Below, in pieces: positions 1-12,634 of a DNA stretch of 64,000 bases (the stretch's first letter is position 1; every line of letters begins with the position of its first letter). Both the position numbers and the translations under genes were made by a program. The notes beneath the pieces were generated by a model. That model ran no database searches, was not told the DNA's origin, and saw only the letters and a program-made list of their open reading frames with translations. Origin of the DNA: Ridgeia piscesae (Eukaryota; Annelida; Polychaeta; Sabellida; Siboglinidae); contig JAODUO010000193.1 in assembly GCA_025642075.2 (NCBI GenBank), positions 391,001-455,000 of the forward strand, read 5' to 3'.

Positions 1-1350
<1,350 letters not shown>

Positions 1351-2809
1351 GGTAGGGTGTGTGGTTGTTTGTGATGCATTATTTTCCTCCAAACCAGAAC
1401 AGAAGGCTGAGTGATTGCATGAGTTGACCTATTTGTCTCACAGGAAGGAGCGAGGGTCTGGGATTTTAAAGTTTAAGTAACGAAGATTGGCCGTGAGGTT
1501 CGATCTTGACGCAAAGAAGACACGAGGATGGAAAGAGTGGAGACGAGGATGGTGAGAGGCATATGTGTGTGACACACCACTTAGTGACAGGCAGTTCAGT
1601 GAAGAACTTTGAAATTTAAATTGTAATGTTATTAAACAAACAAAAACATACATACAAGGTGAATTCGTAAATATCCTATATGCAGAGTAGCTGAGCCTAC
1701 GTACACTCTATACAATAATGAAAAAAATTATCATTATCATTACTGTCAACTTTACAACAACAACAAAACAGGCTGAAGTGTTATGGGCATGTCGAGCGAA
1801 AGGGCGATGTGGACTGAGTAAAAAGCTATACAAAGTTAGTGGTGGAGGGGACAGCTCCTGCTTGCGGGCCAAAGGAAACCTGACAGGACTGCAAACTTGT
1901 GTGTGATGGATACTAAATTCACAATACGAAGTTCCAACTACCCAATGGAAAATCGACTAGATAAATTGCTGTGGTTACAATGAGCAATTTGACTTTAGTA
2001 TAGTAACAGGACAACTGCTATTTTGCATCCTTGTGTTGATATATTAATAGCCATTAGCTATCACGCACATTGAGAATTACATTTCCATTGGCCTGTCACC
2101 TCTTGGGCTGCAGCCAACTACGACATAAGTGCAGGATTCTTCCTCTTTGGGTAACTGTACTTTTTCACTCTATAAAGCAAGCAGCCAGTTATTGGTCTTC
2201 CGTTTCATATATTCCTAATTGTCTAGGATTGGGGAAGCATGACCCCCTTGGTCCCCCCCCCAGTCTTCATATAACCATAATATAGTTTCATGGAAGAAGT
2301 TTGAAGTAACTGTATTATGGAACTATATATTATAACCTCCTAACTAAACTAAACAGAGCTATGGTCTGTATAACTGGACCATACATTATATGGCATTATA
2401 CCCTACAATAGTACAAACTACTCTAACTGGAACTAGTTATACCATATGCTGCTTGAAACTTTCCCTTGCTATCTGTAAGGCAGTAACTGTTCTACGGTTC
2501 TTGGAACTATATTTGTTCGCTATCTGATAGTTAGTTATGAAGATCAAACAAAAGACCCACGCAACAATACAAGTTTACACAAATTTGATATGTGGATATG
2601 TCGAATTTACTTTTGTAATATAATTGCCATTATATAAAGTACACTTATCTGTACAACATTCGTGTAACTGTTTGAAGGTTTCCTCCTTGTTAACCTATAA
2701 CTAACTGAGCAGTAGTAGTTAAAAACTGACGCTTCATATTCGGCTTTGTTTGTGTTTCCCGTTTGGACTGAAGCACGTAAATTATACGTACATTTCCTCG
2801 ATACGTTTA

Positions 2810-2857
2810 TGACGTCATTTCGCTGTAGTGACGTGATTGGATTGGAGGTTATAAATA
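2810..2857 (+). promoter_or_regulatory. Possible promoter cluster: CRE, CCAAT (inverted), TATA
   Basis: TGACGTCA at 2810-2817 is followed by a second TGACGT at about 2829, two adjacent ATTGG (inverted CCAAT) at 2836-2845 and TATAAATA at 2850-2857. The order and spacing are promoter-like, but no gene was recognised directly downstream and the IDH1 start lies 3.3 kb away. This is a motif-level inference only. Confidence 0.25.
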
Positions 2858-3816
2858 TACTGTATAGTACAATGTGACAACAACGTGTTAACCGATAACG
2901 CTGCTAGTGTGGGCTCTAGGCATTTTTACGTTTCAGCCGGCATATTCTGTTTATTTGCACATGTAGCATTAGCACTTAAATTATTTTTGTTATTACATTA
3001 CGTTTCATATTTACTATGTTTGTGCAATTTCAAGAAATTCTTCTGCCTGGCAAACTGAAGCAGTGAACTGTGGCTGATTTGTGAATAATCTGAAGTTGCG
3101 CAGTGCCCGTAGATGTTCAGCTAGCTGTCTGCAGAAATGTGAGCGGCACCGGTGCCGGCTGTGATGACACCTCCTCCTCGTTGTCTCACTCATCATCGCG
3201 CACTTTGATATACCAATAAAACAAATCGACCAATCAGATAAGTCGACGATATAGGTATTTAATGAACATGAAATCGACAACGAAACATATTCCGGTGGCT
3301 GTTTACAGGTGAAAACAACGGTCGCGTGAACAATTTGTTTGATCGCTGGTCGCGTTTGGTAGGTAGTCGTACACGGCAGGTACGAAAATATCCATGTCTA
3401 GGAAAGCGGTCGTTCAAGGCAGAGGTCGCCCAAGACAGGTTTTAATGGATTGTTATAGTATCGCTTATTCGATTCTCGTTCGGCTGCGTAACTTCGCCGA
3501 GATGGCAGTCTGTGGTGAAACATGTGGTTTGCTTACCATGTAACCCTTACGTTGTGTTACTGCTCAAAGCCGCCAGACGGCATCATTGTTTTGGATTAAG
3601 TCACAGGCTTACGTGTATAACAATAACAATTAGTGATAATAGTATGTAAACTGTGTATGCTTTTGATAACGAAGCTGAGTTATAAAATACGTATAAGCAA
3701 AATAAAAAGCAGAAAGAAAGGAAATGAGATGAAAAACTAACAACGAAAAACCTTAATTTTGCTTATGTTGTGTTTGTTTTGCTTTAAATTTAATGTTTAA
3801 TAATGTTATGTAATAT

Positions 3817-4215
3817 AGTCATCATCATTCATCAATTGTGCAGTCATTGTGTCCCGCTGTTGGGCGTTGGTCTAAGCATGCCATTTCCACATATGCCTAT
3901 CTTACGCTATCCTCGGCCAGATGGTATATAGAGACTATATACGATATACCCTTCCAGTAGTTGTCTAGTTCGTCTCTCCACCGTCTTGCCGGTCTTATCC
4001 TATATCTTTTACCATCGTAAATACAGTCACGTGTACCGTGTAAACAGAGGCGGTCTACGTGGACACATGCTCTTTACTCATTTGTCGAAAAATTTCGTGT
4101 TGCGTCAATTATAGCCTCAGTCAAAACGTGCGACCTGGTCAGGTCCACTTCCGTCTTATGAGTTGTTCAATCACGTCTGTGACCTTTTTCACTTACCCAG
4201 GTGTTTTATCTGATA
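3817..4215 (-). mobile_element. RTE-type LINE 3' fragment, decayed
   Basis: The - strand resembles the C-terminal end of RTE reverse transcriptases. It has the remains of a VIEQ..RRKWTWPG stretch, then a WK-G block, then a 3' end related to the one at 58615. The + strand begins with CATCATCATTCATCA, the inverse of the ATG-rich tail seen on the other RTE copies at 12636, 52380 and 58615. Stops and indels show it is dead. Confidence 0.7.
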
Positions 4216-4283
4216 AAATGGCATCTTTTTTCATTTCCAATTTGGCCTGAGTGCCTATCAGCGTCTTTACATTACAGTAAAGC

Positions 4284-4585
4284 CGCCCTATACACTGGTG
4301 GTCAGAGCTTCGGACTTTCGACTAAGAGGACACGGTTTCGAATCCTGTGCTACGGCGTTAAAACCTTGCATGGGTGGGGGGCATTTTTTCACACTCTACA
4401 TTGCTCCAGTTCACTCAGCTGTATATATGAGTACCCGGCTATAGACAATTAAGTGGTGGATATGTGTACGAGCAGCCTTCGCGCATTAATTGCAGCATAT
4501 GGCTGGATGCTTCCCAGAGACGTCGAGTTAGTGATTGATAGAACAGGTCTGCCAGGGAAGTAAAGTGTAAAACGCTTTGAGCAAT

Positions 4586-4590
<5 letters not shown>
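4284..4590 (+). mobile_element. tRNA-derived SINE, family A, copy 1
   Basis: The head is tRNA-like: a box A-like GGTCAGAGCTTCGG, then a box B-like GGTTTCGAATCC at about 4333. The body (CACTCTACATTGCTCCAGTT) and tail (CCAGGGAAGTAAAGTG, AACGCTTTGAGCA) are shared with the copy at 18041 and, for the tail, with the copy at 31604. It ends directly in a (TA)n tract. Confidence 0.75.
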
Positions 4591-4655
<65 letters not shown>

Positions 4656-4657
4656 TG
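4589..4657. repeat. (TA)n microsatellite
   Basis: About 70 bp of nearly pure TA dinucleotide, directly following the SINE 3' end. Confidence 0.95.
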
Positions 4658-5695
4658 AACTTACCTTTAGGATTCAAACGTGCTGCCACCGCACGGCGCC
4701 TGGATAATCATGGCTAGTATTGACTTTTGTTGCAACCTACATCCACATACAACTGTTGGTTTTATTGCAAGAGGGGTTATGTTTAGATAGATTGAATGCT
4801 ATGTTGAATGTACTTCTGTCACGATTTACATGATCACGTGTTCAGATGCACTTATACGTGAATGTGTTGCACGAAATACGCTCATAATTTCATAGAATTG
4901 CAGCAAGAATTGCAGTATCTTATCTGACGTTAGGTTTCACTCTCAACGCCAGGTGTCCCTGTCAATATGCTCAAGATTGAGTTGTTTCTTTGTCCACCTA
5001 GTGGCGCCACGTTTCATCCGGCGACCACTATATCCATTATTTGTATCACATGAGCTCCAAATTTTCTTCACAGCTTACATTTTGTGATTCCTGTATACAT
5101 TTGTTGTCTCCTAAGCTAATTTACAAGCTCATTAACAACATTTTATAGTGTATACTATGTATTTACTGTTGTGTACTTTTAACCCCACTGTGCAGAGCTG
5201 TCAAGTTTATAATAATTAGGGGAAATATACTAGAGGCTTTGTTTCACCCAAAACAACAGCAGGAGGCAGCACTGGTTTTTCTCAACAGAGCACTAAATTG
5301 GTTCATTACTGAACATTTCACTCCCACTATTAATTAGTCAGTTATTCCTGAAAACGACATTATATTATATAATAATAATTATTACCTGGCAAACTCTACA
5401 GAGGCACTACACTATTCACCAGTGCATATTAATAATTCTTATCAACAGGTGCATGAAAGTTACCTTGTTTGTAGTTATACTACATTATAATTATACAGTA
5501 TGTGAACTTTACAGGCTGCAGATATACTGAGAACTGCAGATATACTGTATGCGAGCTTTACAAGTTGATGTTTAGGATGAATGCTAAATGCGTAACATTT
5601 AGTAGCTGTTATGTCTTATGTTGATCAACTGAACTTTACTGAATGTGACGTCACGTTATTCAAGAAACCACTTTACAAACACTCTGTAAGAGACA

Positions 5696-5699
<4 letters not shown>

Positions 5700-5778
<79 letters not shown>
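5700..5778. repeat. (TA)n microsatellite
   Basis: About 79 bp of TA dinucleotide with one phase slip near 5758. Confidence 0.95.
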
Positions 5779-6216
5779 GCTAATCAATCAAACCAAATGC
5801 AGCTTGAGCGTAATAATTATATGACGGCACCCAAAGGTCAAACATATCCAAGTTACAAAACAAAAATGTTAAATATACCACGGCTCCGTGCACATTACGT
5901 CACGGTTACATATCGTCTAAATGGTATGTTCTTAGGTGATGGGCAATGGTTTCAGGCTTTCAGCTCCCGGTGCAGATAGATTTTTCGGCCCTCGCTACAA
6001 CATAATTTTGTTTTATCACGTCTCCCCGCGAAGATATGCACACGAGAAAAAGTTGCGCAATGGGTGAAAATGTGCTGCCATCTCACGGTGCTTTTGATAA
6101 TCGAAGCTATATATAGCTCAGAGCGTCTTGCCGAGTTCACGAGGTCGAGGCATGCGCAGTGCCCCTGTTCCATTGCTGTCTCATCGAAGAAGTTGTGCAC
6201 GGAAGCGTTAGCAAAC

Positions 6217-9200
6217 ATGGAGAAAATTAAAGGTAATCAGTCAGTAATTAATTCTGTTCATGAAATAAAATAAAAACCACATGTTACATGCAATATATCC
6301 AACGTTGCTTTATTTTGTAGCCGGCCCGGTTGTGGAAATTCAAGGCGATGAAATGACAAGGTATGTGACTGACAACGTGACGCGTAACGCCTAACGGTAG
6401 TATCACGCGTTACGGTCCAGTATTACGGTCATTCACGCGTCGCTACTGCTAAACAACACTCAGCTTTATACTGAAACTGGTTCACTATTGCCTCATTGAA
6501 ATACGTATTTAAAAGTTTGTCATTATAAGGCTACAACTAGTATCGAACCAGCATAATTTATGCATTTCATTGACATAACCAGTGTAAAGCAGAGCCAGAG
6601 GGCGGGGTGGGTTTGGAACTGGAAAGACCCTCGAAAACAATTTAAAAAGCTCAATTAGTCAATATTTGGGGGAGGGGCTGCAAATGGGTTTAAAGTTTAG
6701 AATAGAAACTTTACCCCCCACGATTTCATGGTCGTTTGAATGCATTTGATGAGTGTGTGGTGGGATCTTCAATGGGTAGAATAGTTGGCTTGTTGTGTAG
6801 GAAGTGATAGATGAGTATCAGCCTCACGTGTTGTACTGGTATTGGGAGAGTTTTGCCTATGTTAGTATATATACATATCAAGATCGTTATGCTTTCACCC
6901 ATTTAAAAAAATATTAGAATTATAATTATTGTAATAAACTTAAGGATTGGATTAATGCATGACAAATCAGCGGTAGAAATAACACAACAATGTCTGGTAG
7001 TCAGCAGGATTACTTAGTTGGGAAATCTGGTAGTCCTCAGATATATCTGGTAGTCAAGAAATGGCCCAGATGTAACCAAAATAACATGACAAACAAAAAT
7101 TTGAAATATATACCAACTTTTTGGTAGTCCTTTGGACTATACTGTTGTCATCATCTTTGGTAATTCGACCAAGTTTCTGGTAGACCTTGGACTACCGCAC
7201 TACCACTATTTCGACCCCTACAAATAAATCACACCTCATGGTCAGTATGTTGTATCCACTGAAACTGTAGACAAGTAATCATTGTGTATGCATGTTAGCT
7301 GCATCATGTGTACCCAAAAGTAATGCTACACATATTGTCATCTTTTGAAGTTTTCCATCTTCTGAATGAAGGCAATTACTCAAGTACTAAATGCAGTCAA
7401 ACTAGTTTATTTACATCTAATATAAGATCCTGCTTGTGTGTCATTAACATTTGGCCATCTTAGACAATTGTTAAATCACCTAGGTGATTTTACAATTAAT
7501 ACCATGCTAAAGTTGTCAAACTGGGGTACACAAAGACTGAGAGAGAAGAGATAAGAGAAATACTGAATAAACAAGCACATACAGCAGGCTCTGAATTGTG
7601 ATGCCTGAGGTACAGGTCTAAAGTACAGGTCTATGGGGACCCTTTACCATTGGTAGTTATACTTTCCTTTACATGCATTTATGGGGCAATACACGTCAGA
7701 TAATTCCAGATGCAGCACCCAAGCAGAACTTGTTCTTTGCTGCAGATGCTGTGAGCTGTTTGTGCATAAGACTTTAAAGAAAATTTTCTGTTGCAACCCC
7801 ATTTTTATTGTGTGAAAGGTTGCCATCTGTTGCGGTGTAGAGTGCAGACCAGTGACTAACTCGAGAGCATTTCCACTGTTAATAACATGTAACATCAGTA
7901 ACATGACATTTATGTGCCACACCTATATGCAAAAAGAAAACATAATCAAGGGCTATCATAACTAGGCAGGATAAACACTCAGAATTCCTGTCATTCAGTC
8001 AAGCGAGTGACAGACAAGACATTAATATCAGTGTGATATTATAGACTGTTTTCAGAGTATTAGTTGGTGCTGTTATTCAGATTCTGTCAGAAACAGTATT
8101 GTGGTAGGACTCATTATGTTGAATGAGTGGTATTGCTGAATGGGTCCACTAACTCCACTTGCCCCTGGCACTTGGTGTGATGTAAGATGCCCAGTTGCCC
8201 ACACAAGAAAGGTCAGGCAAAGGCCATCAGGAGAAGGGTGGTCACATAGCACATTAGGTTAATTACCCCTCTCCTAGGGAGTAAATAACATACAAGGGAG
8301 TCCTGAGTAATGGAATTCAAAATATGATAAACAGGTAAAAAGTGGCAGTAAAAAAATTCTCAAAATATTTTTCTCGTTAAATGTTATAATACAGGGATTA
8401 AAAGGTAATGTACCCAGTTGATAAGTAGATCACTTTTTACATGATGTGTATTCAGTAAGAATATGAAGTAGATCATTCATATATTATGTTGTGTCTCACG
8501 TATAATCCTGTGTTCAGCAAAAGTTCTAAAATGATGTATAGGATACACATTATAACTTCAAGCTATTCCATAAAACCTCTTGGGGGTCCTGTTCCTCCCA
8601 AAGTAAACCCCTGCATGTGTGTTTTGTAGGATCATATGGGAGCTGATCAAGGAGAAGCTGGTATTTCCATTCGTTGATGTTGAGTTGCATACCTATGATC
8701 TGTGTGTGCAAAACAGGGATGCAACCGCTGACCAAGGTAGGTCGTCCACAGTGACCAACTGCTGGACAGGTATTTTTCCTCTGACGATTTTTTTAAAGAC
8801 ATACTTGCAACAAATGTTATATTCTTATCATATACAATTCAGATTAAGCAACTATTGTATAATTGGCCACTCTACAACAAAGAGGATAGAAATTCAAAAT
8901 TAACAGACCATTTTCAGTTATCTCCTCACAGGCAGCTATCAGTTTCTGTAACAACAAAAATAGTGTTCCATAAACTGTTGTTTATAAAATAATCAAATTG
9001 TCACCTTTTATGAGCTGATACTTTTTTTTAAATTGTCTTCATGTTATTATCAAGTGGCATAAAATTGTAATGTGAACAACCATAACAAGTACTTTTGACA
9101 ACCACAACTTGCCTAATTATTCAACCCTAGACTGTTGCAATAGTATGAAGATTAAGTGTGTCTTCATGGAATAGCCAATAGCCTAGCATTATACACCTGT

Positions 9201-9993
9201 CATCAGTGCTGTGTCTGTTCTAATGTTTCCTGTTTAATTCCAGTAGTTGCAATGTTCTCGTGTTCTGTGGTTTCACAGTGACAGTAGATGCTGCAAATGC
9301 TATCAAGAAGTACAACGTGGGCATAAAGTGTGCCACCATCACACCTGATGAGTCTCGCGTGGAAGGTATGTCGAGGGCTCACATTTCAGTAATGTATACT
9401 ATAACAAATTATGTAATATATCATTTGTGAGTAGGTGTGTGTCTGTCTGTACAGAGTATAGGAATTTAGTTTTGCTAATAAGGTCACCTCATCATTCAGG
9501 TCACTTTGCCTTAGTTCTAAGGATGCTCTTAATAATGGGGTCCTACACATATATACCAAGACATGGGACGTTATTAACTACACCTGTCACCCTTTGTTTG
9601 CCCTGTAGTTCTACAGACAATTAGAATGTGTGCCAAATGTCTTGAATCTGAAAACTTTCAGAGTTTGGCCTGAAAAAGATGTGGAAGTCGCCCAATGGCA
9701 CAATCCGTAACATTCTTGGTGGGACAGTCTTCCGGGAGGCCATCATCTGCAAGAACATACCCCGTCTGGTGACGACTTGGAAGAAACCCATTGTCATAGG
9801 TCGTCATGCCTATGGTGACCAGGTACAATATGCATTTGGTGATACTAAAATAACTCTTTGAATCGTGATACTATATTCAGGCTCATGATTGTCAATTTGT
9901 ACTGAAAACAATATGTTGCCATTTGAGAGTTGGACAGAATTGATATCAGATGGTAGAGTTTTGTTATAATTATATTTACATTTGGTAGTTATA

Positions 9994-10051
<58 letters not shown>

Positions 10052-10124
10052 ATATATATATGTGTGTGTGTGTGTGAATATAACTATCAAATATATATAT
10101 ATATATTATGAATATAACTACCAA

Positions 10125-10166
<42 letters not shown>

Positions 10167-10673
10167 TATATCTAATGTCCTGTTCTACTAGGATCTACCA
10201 TTTCAATGTGTCCAAACCACAAGGGTGTACTTAAGTGTAACTGTTGGTCATGTGACAATTGGACAGTGTGTGATGGTTTTAGTACAAAGCGACGGACTTT
10301 ATCGTGCCAGGCGATGGTAAGCTGGAGATAACCTTCACCCCAAAAGATGGGGGAGAGCCAATCCGTCGGACAGTGTTTGAGTTTGAGGGCACAGGCGGAG
10401 TGGCACTTGCCATGTACAACACGGACAAGGTAGGCTTTAGTTTCCTGCATTTTCTAGTTAGTGACCTCTTTATAAATAAGCAACATAAAATATCAGTATG
10501 ATGTTCATATATTAAAACAGTGCTGAATCAGCAGGTTTTTTTCTTTTTAGTAAATATTGATTGATTTCTGTAGCACTGTATATATACAATCATATTTCAT
10601 TGTGCTGTACAGTACTAGAAATAGCATAGACGTTTGTTATTACAGATGTGTAATACATTATTACATATATATA

Positions 10674-10751
<78 letters not shown>

Positions 10752-10754
10752 ATT

Positions 10755-10803
<49 letters not shown>

Positions 10804-12580
10804 ACAAATGAGTGAAACCATTGTTGTCTAATTCTGTAACTGTTCATTACTATAGGTTTCTGATTTTGTTTTTCCACAGATAAATATCAATGTATGATAT
10901 GTAACTTGTTTGTTGGATTTTTTATTATTTGTCAATGTTGTTAAAATTACAATTATATGTAACACTTGTCTTTGTAGTCTATACGTGATTTTGCCCACTG
11001 TTCATTCCAAATGGCACTAGAAAAGAACATGGCACTGTATCTGAGGTGGGTTGAGATTTTGTTTACTTTATAATGTGATGACAATAATATTTACACAGCT
11101 GTAATAGAAAGCAAGCACCCGATAAGAACATTTTCATATTTTCTGTAACCCACTGTTGTGATACAACATACTTTTACAGAAGACTTATGGTAGAAAATGT
11201 GCTTGTAATATGATGTTTAGTAGACACTGGTTTGAATTTTTGACTGTTTCTTGGGCAAATCTTAAAACCATCAAACTGCCACAACCCTAAAACTATTTAT
11301 AAATTGATTGTGTTCTTATTTGGACACAATGAAGTGAGTTATATTTATCTGATGGGGCTGGATGTAGAATTACAAACTTTCTCAATAAGTGTAATATTAC
11401 AGGTGCTGGTCTACTCAATATGACAGGTGCCTGGTAACCACAGTGACAGCTAACTTGTCCAAAATACTGCAAATATGTGGCAACTGTTGATAATTATAAA
11501 TTTATTTGTATGTTCTAGCACAAAGAATACCATCCTAAAGAAGTATGATGGACGATTTAAGGATTTGTTTGCTGAAATATTTGAAAAGTAAGTATTCTGT
11601 GTATATTGTGCAGAGATTCTTATGTAAAACAGTCATTTAGATGTTCTTTGTCAATGTTGTGCAGAAATTATAAGCACTTCAATTAAAACAAATCACTACA
11701 TTCAGGTTTATATTAAAAAAAACATCTTACCAGACAATAGACCTGTATTAAAGAAATTAATATAATGTCAAGTTGGATTATTGAACAAGCATGAATTATT
11801 CGTTGTTAGCAAGTCTATATGCATAAAAGGTGTTACTGTTGTTTTATAGCAGGCAGAGTGTAGTCTTGAGAGTGACACTGGTGCATCCTGTTTTCAATTG
11901 TGGAATTTTGACATCGTCTGCTACTGACAGTAGCAGACTCTGTAAAAATTCCACAAGTTGACAACAGGGTGCACCAGCGTCACTCTTGAGACTACACTCT
12001 GCCTGCTGCTGTATAGGCTGATTTGTGAGTGACAGTCCCTGTCACAAGTCACAGCCGGAGTAGAAGAAGCAAGATGACAGTGGTGGTGCATCTGACTGTT
12101 TGTGTCACACGCACCTCTCCACCACACGCCGTTGTTTCTTTCCATCTGCCCGTTTTGCCTTAGGTAACTTCCATTGAATGCACTTTATCTAGTAGTGCAA
12201 AAACGTTTCATGGCAACTGAATTGTGTGAATTACCCTGAGATGACTGGTTATGCAGGGACTACAAGCAGAAGTTTGAGAAAAGTGGAATCACCTACGAGC
12301 ACCGACTGATTGACGACATGGTTGCCCAGGCAATGAAGTCTGAGGGAGGCTTTATCTGGGCCTGTAAGAACTATGACGGAGATGTGCAGTCGGACTCGGT
12401 AGCACAAGGTAACGCACTGTTACAGTTGTAGTAAAGTTTGTTAAATACCGTTAATAGCAATTTATAATACCTACAATAGCTTCTTCCTCCTGAATGCATA
12501 GCAGTCCTTACTCTTTCTCCCTGTGTGCACCATGAGTTCTGAGACAACCATCGCAGTACTCAATCAGTTTAGCATTATAC

Positions 12581-12634
<54 letters not shown>

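Larger units (their letters stand above)
1351..6216. other. Intergenic region upstream of IDH1
   Basis: No conserved coding sequence was recognised. It holds decayed minisatellite copies (to about 1470), a CRE/CCAAT/TATA cluster near 2810-2857, an RTE fragment (3817-4215), a tRNA-derived SINE (4284-4590), two (TA)n tracts (4589-4657 and 5700-5778) and the presumed IDH1 promoter and 5' UTR. A TATATATA string lies at 6108-6115 and GCATGCGCA, resembling an NRF-1 half site, lies at about 6149, both within about 110 bp of the IDH1 start codon. Confidence 0.6.

Noticed and set aside
7473..7490. Palindrome AAATCACCTAGGTGATTT upstream of IDH1 exon 3
   Set aside because: An isolated 18-bp palindrome in a large AT-rich intron, within what chance allows. 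No related copies seen.
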